NCBI GenBank assembly: GCA_009760855.2
Contig: WPIO01000083.1
Location: 250,001 to 310,000 of the forward strand
Direction: 5' to 3'
From: Cristatella mucedo
Lineage: Eukaryota; Bryozoa; Phylactolaemata; Cristatellidae
DNA: 60,000 nt
This document shows positions 26,341 to 36,784 of this stretch, piece after piece. The notes under the pieces were generated by a model that ran no database searches, was not told the DNA's origin, and worked only from the letters and a program-made list of their open reading frames with translations. Each line of letters starts with the position of its first letter. Within the stretch, counting starts at the first letter, position 1. Made by a program: the position numbers and the translations under genes.

Positions 26341-27861
26341 GTTAATAAAGTGTGTAATTCAAGTGTTCAGGTAGTCTATTCGTCAGCATTCACTACGACA
26401 GTACTGTAAGTGTAAAGCAACAGCCATAGCACACAACTCTCACTCGAAGCTCAAGAGTGCAACTAATTATAACTGATCAAATATCCGGTTCCTATGGATA
26501 CCTCTACCACACGATGTTTTTATGTTAATTGCGCAGCCTGCAAAAAAGCCATGTAAGAATGGTACATCACTAATTAGTATAGTGTGTGGCTTTTGTTCTT
26601 CGGCCGCGACTTGGACCGCTTGGACCGCTGCCGGTCGGATGTTTTGGTCGTGTGGGGTGGGGCCCTCCCCTGAGGTTAACCGGCTGATTATGGCGCAGAC
26701 GGATTTGGGCGCTCGGCCAGCTGCATGACCTTGGCAGGGAGTTGCGACGACGCGGACGAATATACATACGCGTGCTGCAGCGCCATCGTGTTTGCATGTC
26801 TTCGCGGTGTTAGATTGATTACTGCAAATTGGGCGTTGATTCTAGCCAGATCACCTCTAGAGAATGCTGACAAATAGTGCAAGTGCAGTCTTTTCTTACA
26901 GCACCTCCAAAAATATGTGGGGATTATTGTTTGGAGAAGCGTTGCTCCGTGAGTGGTAATATGATTTGAGACAAGCACATTGACGGATAGAGTACAGCAG
27001 TTCAATGGTCACACAAATATTCTGTACAGCGCCCGAAAGGATAATCAAATCTCTACGAATGTGCTGTACAAATGGCCGCCCGTGAAAAAAATAACGAAGA
27101 GATTTAAAAGCCAGGTACGATGCTTCGATTTGCACGCCAAAGCTTACAGACATCACGCTTACACGAGCATGATTAAAGCTCGTAGGAAAACACTCTGGGC
27201 TGGTGGTTGGTAGGACTTCTAGCTTTTAGTATGGGCTGAATCGTGCATGGAGAATCGTGCATGGACAATCGTGCATAGAGAATCGTGCATGGCAAGCTCG
27301 AAAAGCATACAGAAAATGTTCCCGGGGGCTCAGGGAAAGCTAGGCAAAAAAAGCGTCTGTAGAAACTTCCAGACTTTAAAAACGAACTCATGGCCAGGTA
27401 CTTGTTAGGGAGCCAGTGTGGCTGTAACGTGGCAGCTACATCGTTAGCGACAGACCAGACGGGCTTCTAAGCTGTGTACCGGTGCCTGACGATCAACGTC
27501 ACTGGATCTAGAAACGATGCCTGGCTCTTTACTTTTATTTAATGCCGATAATTGCTTGTTTTTGGCAATATTCCTAAACTGAATGTTGGCCGACTTGACG
27601 TTGGAGGCTCGATGTGCTCATCATGTCGTCGCCCGGTCGTTCTTGAACTGCACGCCCAGATGGGGGCGCAGTGGGAGTGGTGCTACCTATAAACCAATCT
27701 TGAGGGCGAGGTATTCTAACTTTATGGTGACATTGGGCTTGTCCTTGACTATCAAATGAATGGGTCTCATCCTAATTAATCTAGTGGCCATTCAAGTACG
27801 AATGACGTCGATTCAGGCTTACAGGAAGGTAAAGGAGTCACATGTACAGCAGTGCAGCCTA
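26341..27861. other. No secure gene
   Basis: A GC-rich patch at 26590-26800 has a short minus frame (ALQHAYVYSSASSQLPAKVM) of unknown meaning. The minisatellite at 27239 lies here. Confidence 0.45.
27239..27294. repeat. 14-base minisatellite, four units
   Basis: Four consecutive units of AATCGTGCATGGAG type (27239, 27253, 27267, 27281) with one or two changes each. Confidence 0.9.
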
Positions 27862-28134
27862 AAAGGTAGGAGAGGTGGAGCTGAATGTAATCGGCATCGA
27901 AATGACAAACAAGATTGTGTTTATTGATGACATTAATAAGAGAGAGGGAGAGAGAGAGAGAATATAGGTAGTGAAGACAAGCAGGCCTTACGTCAAACAT
28001 TTGGGTACCCCAAACTTTAACTTTTAAGAGTTAGAGCTGAGTGTAATCGGCGTCGAAATGACAAACGAGATTGTGTTTAGTGATGACATTGGAGAGAGAG
28101 AGAGAGAGAGAGAGAGTGGAGAGAGAGAGAGGGA

Positions 28135-28196
<62 letters not shown>

Positions 28197-28250
28197 TGAT
28201 AGTAAAGACATGCAGGCCTTACGTCAAACCTTTGGGTACCCCATATTTTA
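27862..28250 (-). mobile_element. Tandem duplicate of a LINE-B reverse transcriptase fragment
   Basis: Two direct copies, 27870-28010 and 28030-28250, each encode on the minus strand the stretch from the VPQGS-like motif through NKHNLVCHFDADY (the catalytic Asp region). They share flanking sequence, so the unit was duplicated after insertion. A GA tract sits at the same codons in both copies, short in one and long in the other. Confidence 0.65.
28091..28192. repeat. (GA)n microsatellite within LINE-B codons
   Basis: GA repeats with a few interruptions. They stand where the LINE-B codons for Leu-Ser lie, between the VPQGS-like motif and the catalytic Asp region. Confidence 0.9.
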
Positions 28251-28254
28251 AATA

Positions 28255-28518
28255 ACTTTGTAGAGCTCGTGGACAACCAACAGCTATTTATACGTTTACG
28301 CTTGGGAGGTAGGACCGAAGCATGTCGGGAGGCATTCCGAAAGGAGCTGGCTGTACCAAATTCCGTTGAAAAATATAGAGGAACTAGCTAAGTGCGCTCG
28401 AAATTTCAAGCTGTTCAGGGAAACATCTGACCTTGTTCTACGCGAGAAAATTACCATTATCGTATCTGCTCCTAGTAAATTATTACTTGCGCACCTGATT
28501 AAAAAAGAGGTCAGATAA
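28255..28518 (+). pseudogene. Frameshifted coding fragment
   Basis: One frame reads FVELVDNQQLFIRLRLGGRT then REAFRKELAVPNSVEKY up to about 28380. A second frame continues EELAKCARNFKLFRETSDLV then REKITIIVSAPSK and stops near 28518. Joining them needs one indel in an A-rich run. The charged helical text could be the ORF1 or gag-like product of a retroelement. It directly follows LINE-B reverse transcriptase remnants on the opposite strand. Not identified. Confidence 0.3.
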
Positions 28519-28675
28519 AGTACGTACATAAGTTGATAGGCTCTACATTGTCAGCGATGAAAAAACTGGAGCTCAAAAAATCCAAGTCTAAATCGGCGAG
28601 TTGAGCCCTCGAGCCGGCATGCATCGAATAGTGCCGGTCTGAACTGGCTGACTCAGCAAAACCTCCATATCTTAC

Positions 28676-28789
28676 CTTTGAACTGTTGACATACGATGCC
28701 CGAGGAGCCAGTGCCATCGCACACTGGAATCCACGGTCAGCTATGTTATTAGGAAATTTCGAAGGATCTTCCGTTGACTTTGAGGACAT
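28676..28789 (-). CDS. Candidate first coding exon
   Basis: ATG at 28789 opens 38 codons (MSSKSTEDPSKFPNN ... APRASYVNSSK) ending at a near-consensus donor (AAAG/GTAAGA), phase 0. Two CCAAT boxes lie 70-100 bases upstream, as expected for a first exon. The start context is weak. The product is not recognised and the next exon was not found. Confidence 0.4.
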
Positions 28790-28859
28790 GCAAAGCTGTG
28801 CGCTGAAGGACAAGTCAGCTGGCTCGTGAGTTACGGGTCTGTAAATTGTCGTCTATCAG

Positions 28860-28886
28860 CCAATCAGCTCCATACATCTGTCCAAT
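28860..28886. promoter_or_regulatory. Paired CCAAT boxes
   Basis: Two CCAATCAGC motifs start at 28860 and 28882, 22 bases (two helical turns) apart. Both match the NF-Y consensus. Paired boxes at such spacing are typical of TATA-less, often cell-cycle-linked promoters. They sit just upstream of the minus-strand candidate first exon, although NF-Y sites work in either direction. Confidence 0.45.
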
Positions 28887-28929
28887 CAGCTACGAAGTCG
28901 TCGAAGTTGTGTCCCGAAACAGGATAGAG

Positions 28930-30179
28930 ATGGAGCGGTTTTGACTAGCGGATGTTTTATCGATTGAGCTTACATGCTTCTTTGGTTGTTTATATTACAT
29001 ACTTTTATCTTTTACTAATAAATTCCGGTAAATTTGAACCATTTCGGCGCTTCGCTTAAACGGCGGAAGCTCTTCGTAGGTGTACACCTGACTAAGTCCA
29101 AGCATCTCTAGCAGATCAACGACACTTTCTTTTATACAGTGCAATACACCTGTATAAAAAAAAAATTTGTTTTAACTTGCCACCCTGTTTTGGACCAGGG
29201 ATTAAGGAGAGGGCCTTTAACGACCGAGGTCACGGTCCTTGCCTTTGACGACCGAGGTAGCGGGCTCGAGTCATGCGGCACATGCGTTAGCGCCTCCATA
29301 GAGATCAAGTTCTTTTAGATTGCCATACAGATGAATTATAATTTCATTCTTAGCTACTTTTATTGACGGCTGCATAGCAGCTCAGCCTAATGGCGCTCTC
29401 AGTCAAGCAGTCGACAGTGCTGTGTTCAAGAAGCTATGTCCCTTGAATAGGTCGGAGTCCATCCTCTGATCACATGCAGTGGCTACCTGCCGGGCAAAAA
29501 CTGGAGATACTTTGTCTGAAACTGGCTTACTGAAGGATTAGGATGGCATCCTCAGAATTAGATCCTGAGTTTTAGGCACCACGAGCTTCACTTTCGAGCC
29601 TATTTCCGGTCTTAGTCAGGGAGTGCTGGACCACATGTGCTCAGGTCCCTCATGCAGCAAGTGCAGTGTCTGAGGGAGTCTCGCTAGCAGCACCTTTTCG
29701 GACGTTGCACGGTGACCACGAGGCAGGGGAAACAAGGAACCGAATGGCTCACGTTTGAAAGCCCCCCTTTCCAGTGCAGCTGGCCAGCCAGATAATACAG
29801 ATAATCATGTGTTCGTACAGCAATGTGAGACTCATCCTGGGCACAGTGCTCGTAGCTTTTGTTAAACATGGCCGCCAGAGTATGTTTACATTGACGTTAA
29901 ATAAACACAAATCTAGTTATCTTTTTAGCTCAGGGTTCAGGATTTCGGGTTTAGTATTTAATAGTTGTATGTTTGTTCGGGTTAACGGCTAATGGTATAC
30001 AGGTTGGTTTTGTATTTCTTTTGGGTTTAAGTTTTTGGGTTTACAGTTTAGGTCTTAGGGTTTAGTATTTAGGTTTAGAGAGAAGTGGAAAAGGTATATA
30101 AAACCGTGTTTATTTAGCATAAATATAAACATATGCCGGCGATCATGTTCAATAGCCAGCTATGATTACTGCACCCATA
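28930..30179. other. No gene seen
   Basis: Contains SINE-1 at 29185-29345. A telomere-like run of gttagggt-type words near 29930-30080 (gggtttaag, cttagggtttag) is degenerate. Confidence 0.5.
29185..29345 (+). mobile_element. SINE-1 copy, diverged
   Basis: Degraded A box (29195-29215), a local repeat of the gaccgaggt segment, B box agcgggctcgagtcat, then gatcaagttcttt stem-loop remnants and an AT tail. Confidence 0.6.
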
Positions 30180-31870
30180 CAGAGGCGCAGTGAGACTTTT
30201 CGGCTCCCGGGAAAAGCTACAAATGGCGCCCCCTCCATTTGCCAAAAATTGCTGCAAAGCCCCACCGCAGACGAAATGCAAACTACACACGCTTGCAGGG
30301 ATATCGAGTCAAGAAAGTTGTATTAACAGTAGTACAGATACAAGGTAGCCGTCACAGCTTTCACTTTAGTGAATTTTTCTGGCATAGAACGTGGCAAACT
30401 AGTCTATTGCAGTTTGAAAGTCAATATTTTCCTTTGTTTCTTTCTATATACCTAACAAGGCCAAATCTGAAGAGTCGATCTTGCCCCAGTAGTGTTCTCA
30501 GATAAGACAGGATTATCTTCAGCTTGCTAAAGAAACGTTCACAACTAGCAACTGATGCAGCAATGGTGAGAAGGCAAAGCATTTTAGTCGCACATTTCGT
30601 TGAACAGCTGTTCTATTAAGGCCTGAACAACAGAAGCCTACAAGATCTAGACATTGCAGGCGGAGTTTGGTCTGGTCAAGTGCCTTGATAAGCTTCTCAA
30701 CTTCCAACAGGAAACCAAATTTGGCATCAAGACCTGCAAGCCGGGAAAACCTAGTTGCAATTTCTTGTCATAGATAGTCTATGCTATCCTTCATTATTCT
30801 TGAAATCTCCCCTACCGCGAGACTATCATCTTTTTATAGTCCTCCGGGAATCTTTGTCCTTCGGCGGATTCTTCGTTCAACTGCAACTCAACACAATTCG
30901 TACCTCCTTTTGGCATCTAGAAGTGATTCTTTGCACAAGTCTTGACAACTCAATCTCAAGAGAGTGGAGGTCACCAGAGGCGTCTTTTAAAGATCATCTT
31001 TGGATCATGCAGTCTTTTCTGAACGCGGTCAATCTTCCTTAAGATGCTGTACCAAAATGGCAACATAGCAAACCATGTTAAAGTTCAAAGTACAATGTAG
31101 GAGACTGCCAGCTTCACGTCTTTTTTCAGCTGTTCCACCTGTGTCCTCAGACAATTTCTCCAAAAGACCTACAATGCTGTTTGGTCTATAAATGATAGCT
31201 TGCACAACCTCCACACTTGCACTTCACCTTGCTGCAGAGTCGCGTTTGACAGCTAAGACTTTCTTCAGTTCTTCCCACCTCAGAGTTGATCTTGAAAAGA
31301 ATAAGTAGGTGCTATCTATTGTTTCAAAAAAAGCAATGACAACGAATCTTGACTTGCAGCATGAACTCCTGCCACGTTCAAGCTGTGGTTATCAGTTTAC
31401 AAAAAAATTATCTTCTCATTTCTGGACAGTATTCCCTTTTGAACACATGATAAGTGCCCAGACATTACTGTTGTGATGTCGTAGCACAGCCAATTAAGTA
31501 AGCCTAGTTTGTATGGTCATATAGTGTGTCAGTGCTCAGCGACTGTACGATGGCACGCTGGCCCTTGATGCTGCCTATCCGGCCGGGCTGGCCCGCCAGG
31601 TGGAGGCGGACGACTGTGGCAGGCAGGATGGGGCGAGGGCACTTGGAGCGGGTCGGAGGGTGACCAACCGTGTGCTCGTGTGATGTGGTGCCGCCCGACT
31701 ATGCGATGGTTGAAGCCCGATTGATGTTTCTGTGTCGTTGCGTGTATGCCGCCAGAGCGTCAAGTTACAGCTTGGCCTAAGTAGGTGAACATGCTTAACT
31801 ATCTCAGCCAGTAATAGTCCGTTGAAAAAAGGACTTGCTTGAAACCGACATTGGTGTATTCACGCGATAA
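30180..31870 (-). mobile_element. hAT DNA transposon (hAT-2), internally deleted
   Basis: It starts at CAGAGGCGCAGTGAG (30180), a typical hAT end. Going right come the dimerisation region (30480-30560, CERFFSKLKIILSYLRT on the minus strand), EKRREAGSLLHCTLN (about 31130) and then sequence collinear with hAT-1 up to about 31490. The N-terminal transposase half is missing. A GC-rich segment (31540-31750) lies in its place, and then 5' leader sequence resumes (31740-31860 matches 45680-45790). Deletion derivatives like this are often mobilised in trans. Confidence 0.6.
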
Positions 31871-33595
31871 AGGTTCCCACCAGTTGCTAGGCCGCTTCGC
31901 CCATAGCAGAACTAGACATTGCTGTATGAACAAACGGCACCGTATTAGCTGGGCTAGCACCACTAGCTGCATTAAAAGTGAATGAGCTGACGGGTACTCG
32001 GAAAGCACGAGCTATCCTAAGCGAACATAATATCGGGCTTGTGCACAGGCAACGAAAAGTGGAAGGGAAAGAGAGACAAAGGTAAGAGGGAGAGAAAAAA
32101 GAGAGGAGGCAACCGAGACAGGTAATAGGGTTATGGTAGTCAGTCCTCGAACTCGATCGCTCATTTTGAGGACGAAAACTATTACGATCGACCTGCGTAA
32201 AGCACGTACAGCAGGGTGCCAAATTATGCACCGCTCCAGGCATAGCCAATCGGGCTCATGATTGACACGCTACCAGGCATTTCATAACTGCAACCAGCTG
32301 GCAGCACTTTTCATCTGGACAGCTTTAATAGTACAGGATGTGATTTGTAGTGAGCCCCAGTCCCATTCCTTGTACAGGTAATTATCGTAAGGCCCTGGCT
32401 TACCTGGTCTGCCATCTGGCAATCGATCTGCTAATCATCCAGCTGAGCTTCTGATTGCTGGCTGCTTCAACTCGTCAGCCGCCGACAGAAATATTTACGT
32501 TCCGAGTGAAGGCAGTGGCTCACAGGTGCAGCGATGTTGCGGCTTATAACATAAATGCAACAAGGTCGCAGAGTCTTCGGTGCAAGAATTGTTTACTTGG
32601 CCAGAGATGTTCTTCATCACTGGCATGCCATGTAGCTCACGGTAGAGCAGCAAACAGCAGCACCTGCAAGGCTCAATGCTTGTGCTGCTGTCCCTGCAGT
32701 TCTAAATCTGGCCTGGCAGTTCTCGATACCAAGTGGAGTTTTATGGTATGTAGAATCAGGTAGAGTGCACACCCCACAACTAAGTCTGAAGGGTAGGCCT
32801 ATCACACCCTATATGGCATTTGCGTATTTAACGACAATGCATTGCTAAACTTTAACAGCCTGAAGGCAATTATGGAATTAGTATTAGTAATTGTGCTGGG
32901 CACACGAATATAACTCCAGCTATCCTCAAGTTATGCACAAACAAGTTAAAGGTGCTGTCATTTGTATACACCGCAGAAGTCCAAAATGGACCACGAATTG
33001 AAAGGTAAAGAAGAAAGGTTCTTCAATACTGCATTCCTGCTGTATTGAGCACTCGGCGAACACTGATAGAATCCAACCAGAGCCAAGCTGCAGGATGCTG
33101 GGCAGATGCATGAATAACACCACTACCGCTAATAAGTCGAATACATACGTCGAGTCCATAGTCAAGAAAGGCTGGCTAGCTGGCCAGCGAGGATTTATCT
33201 TCGAGTGAAGTGCCTAGGTGAAAGTGAAGTGACTTGCCTAGGAGTTCGTATTCTTAAAAATGCAGGGTCGGGTTATGAATGTATGAGCCGAGCCCTCGAC
33301 AATACAGGAGCCACATACCTGCCTGAAAGTGCCACTGGGCCACAACTAACCCCCAGGCAGCAAAACGATCATAGCCAGTGCAGAGAACAAGATACACAAA
33401 GCACTACTTTACACAGCTGAACTGGGTTAAAGAAACAAGATTCCAAAAAAAACATTCACTACCTCATTCTCTAATGAGCCACTAGCAGTGGCAGCATGCG
33501 AACAGCACACGGATAAGGTGGCAGTGAGCTGTTCGAGACGGTGTTTACCAACGCGAGTTTAACTACTCATTCCTCATGACGACTGCACCCGCTTG
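31871..33595. other. No secure gene
   Basis: A Cys-rich plus frame (32455-32763; CKAQCLCCCPCSSKSG) ends near a GTATGT donor-like site, but has no acceptor or family. Confidence 0.4.
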
Positions 33596-34012
33596 TCACT
33601 TGCCTACCGACATAGTGAGCAGATGATAAGTGCCTTGGCTTAGTGCAATCCTGCACTTATCAAGCAGTATATGAGACGTTTTGTTCATTCTCTGCGAATG
33701 TGAACACAGGGTCAATCTATGCTCACAGATTGTTAAAAGAAAATTCCCCCGACTTCCCACTACTTCCTCGAGCCTAGGCAGCAGCCCACTGGACAGTTCT
33801 TCCCGAAAGCTTTCACAGACAATACAATCTCCAGTGCGGATGCTCACATGTGGCCAGTGTGAGCACGACTTGTAGAACAGCCACTGTGTGATGCTGCCAC
33901 AGCTACAGGTGTAGTCGAGCATCAGGCAGCCTTCATCGGCCAAAGGGCAAAGAAGATCGGCGTCGCAGGGCTTGCCGCACTCTATGTCTGAGGCATCGAT
34001 TGGGGAGGGGAC
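33596..34012 (-). pseudogene. Cys-motif fragment, transposon-linked protein
   Basis: After an acceptor (aacatcattag), a 139-codon open frame begins VPSPIDASDIECGKPCDADL, continues LDYTCSCGSITQWLF and ends at a stop at 33596. The spacing of C-x3-C, CxCG and a following Trp resembles the zinc-binding head of a multi-copy protein group found in many invertebrate genomes near transposases. That resemblance is from memory. The second half (after about 33800) is less protein-like. Confidence 0.35.
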
Positions 34013-34084
34013 CTAATGATGTTACTGCACGATATGTAACTGCAGTGGTGGCTGTCCCACCTAACAGTAGATGATGTCAGGGCA

Positions 34085-34190
34085 TGGAATAACAATAGTA
34101 ATAATTCATTTATATAGCACCCTAAGATAATTAAATCTCTTTCTGGGCACTTTATATAATCTGGAAAGAAAGCACGTCAATTGGTCATCA
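34085..34190 (-). mobile_element. LINE-B tail fragment
   Basis: AAT-rich start, then the reverse complement of the tail (taaatctctttctgggcact). Confidence 0.6.
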
Positions 34191-35982
34191 CAACATGATC
34201 AATTTCAGTACGTCCCACACAGAACAAAATTCACACGGACTGAGCACATGCAGCAGCAACGAGGAGGGATTATTTTGGCGTCCCACTTAACAGTAGCAGT
34301 CTCACACCGTTCATACACTTGCGGCTGATCTCCAAGCTATTTCAATGGGCTTTGCATCGGTCTCGAGTCGTCAACAGGACGCTCTACGTGCTCACTGCCC
34401 TCTGCAGTACACAGCCACTGCTCCGAGTTGCAAAAATTAATCCAGTAAGCACGATACCACAGCAGGAGGCACAGGTCAGGTGCAGGCAGTCACTGAAGGA
34501 AGTGCACGTGGTCTGCAGTAAGGTCAGCTGGCTGACTCGAACGATTCAGCCTCTGGCTGCCGAGGTTTTCTGCGGGCCTGCTAAAACTGTCCATTGGCTC
34601 GAACGAGCCAAATCAGAAAAGTTGCAGGCAAATTTCTCGAGCTTTCCCATGCATTCATGCTGCCGTGGAGTCAAGGAGCTACGACTAAACCAGTAGAGGC
34701 ATCGTTGGCAGAAACTAGCACGGCCTGCCTAAAAGGATGTGGCGAAGGCAGCACTGCAGAGTTGGTAACAACAGCATGCAGTGCGCGCATGCTTGGCGGC
34801 CACGGCACATTTCAGGCGAGAGCGCGACTATAGCCAGCGGCGCACTGCACTTTCCCCTAGACGTCTCATTTTCTGCAACGGCCTAGTCAAAGAAGAAGTG
34901 AGCTTGTGAAAGACTGGGGACGGCTCCAGATGAAGTGACATACATGAGTGACGACTCGACGGCAGGCACGCGATGGAGAATAATACGGTGGCACATTCCC
35001 CAAATAGTGCACCGCAAATAGCGCAAGCTGCATAGGCTTTGTACAGCCACTTAGTCCTTGCCCATGTGGAGTTACAGATGGAGATACACATGCATAGACA
35101 GCCGCAGATGCATAATGTAGACAGCGACAGCAGAGCCATTTGCGGCCGCGGCTGCAGTCTGCTTGAAAAAGCGCAGGTGCACTGGCAGTGCAGAGCCGGC
35201 ATATCACGTGCAAATTGGTCTCGTGCATGCTGACAGCCGGCAGGGCCTCGAGGTGGCTTATGTAAGCGCACTAACCCAGACTTGGTCCAATGGGCTTCAG
35301 CCATGCCAGCGATAGCACCAAATGCGCATGAGCGTGCTCACAGACACAGACACTAGGGCACACCGACAAGCACGACATTCATCTGGCGACGTGAGATCGG
35401 AGCTCAAAGGATGCTCAACAGAGATGGACTAAAATCGATAGCAGTTCTAATGACGAGGTTAACAATATGAAGTGAAACAGCACAAGACAAACGTTGACTT
35501 TCATTAAGTTAGATACAACTCCAGTAACAGACTACACCAGATAATCCATGTTGCAGCGATGCCCTGAACGAACAAACTTCTGCCCGAAGGCATTTCATAG
35601 AGGGCAAAGGTTAGGTTAGATTGCCAATCAGACAACCTGCCGAGCAGTGATGGGAAATTAAGGCTTTAAATTGCATAAATAAAGCTTCCTTAGCATAGTA
35701 AGAAAGCAAGTCCTGGTGCAGTAGCGCCCCTGCCGGCAGAATCTCCACGTCGGGAGCACGGCTTAAGTGGTCACGCACCGACAGCCAATCATCGTAGAAC
35801 TTCCCGACGGTGGCAGTAGCATCAGCATGCAAGTAGCCGGCAGCGGCAGCTGCTGATTGCACGACGACCTCGGTAGGTTGCGGTCAACTTCCGACTGGAG
35901 CGGCCGGCGTGCGAGTAATCCACCAGCTGAGCAGCGCGATGCACGGCGACCGTGGCACGCGTGCCCTCGGCCGGCACCGGTG
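34191..35982. other. Region 3' of cyclin A
   Basis: Probably holds the cyclin A 3' UTR. A minus-strand frame at 35611-35862 (GKFYDDWLSVRDHLSRAPDV, LLSYYAKEALFMQFKALI) is protein-like and may be an exon of another gene. No polyadenylation site could be fixed. Confidence 0.45.
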
Positions 35983-36746
35983 TCAGAGCAGACCGCCGAG
36001 CAGGGGAGGGTCGACGCAATTGCCTACTCCGTGAAAGCTGCAAGCAAAAAGTAAGCAAACCGTTCCAAAAATGTGCTGCCAGGCAGATACGAGAGAGTAC
36101 CACTTTCGCATCATCGCGAAATGACGGCCGAGAGAGAAGCCAGCGAATGCAAGGAGGTCGCCCAGTTCAGGAGAAACGAGCAGGTAGCAGCAAGCAGAGC
36201 AAGCCGATCGCCGACGCCCAGGCGTGCGAGGGTAGGGCCCCCCGGATTGCGCCACAGGCTGGTGCCACTGCACGTACCGGGTGTGCTTATACTTCTCCCT
36301 CACGGCTTTCTGAGGGTGAGCGGCTGCTTCGGTCAAGGTCCGGTGAAGGTCACGCAGGCAAAACTCGACGTCTGCCAAGCAGTACTTCGATGCCTGATGC
36401 AGACCAGGGGTCTGCAATGAACGAACGAATGCCTGAAGTCATCCCACGCGGTTCCAAGCAACATCGCATATTGAGGACGCTGCTGCACAGGGATGTCAGG
36501 GAGCGACAGCGCAGCTCACGAACTCACCCAGGCCGGGTGATGACCGAGCACGTGGTTGGCCAGACAAGCGGCCGCCGTAGCAATGATGCTTGGTAGATAG
36601 CCTGAGTACGTCTCACCATTGACCAGTGTCAGCTCGGCCAGATACTAGAAGAAAGCAGAGCATCATCACAATCATAATTAATGCCGGCAGTTGCACAGTA
36701 CTCTCACAGAAAAGACTAAATCTCTCTGGTCTCTGCCTGTCTCTCA

Positions 36747-36784
<38 letters not shown>

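Noticed and set aside
27239-27294. CRISPR-like regular repeats
   Set aside because: Units are directly adjacent with no spacers, and the genome is eukaryotic. It is a minisatellite.
29930-30080. Telomere-like gttaggg words
   Set aside because: Irregular and degenerate, not a tandem array. Probably chance or an old simple repeat.
34828-35304. 158-codon minus-strand frame
   Set aside because: No motifs, no splice sites, Cys/Ser-rich noise in GC-rich sequence 3' of cyclin A.
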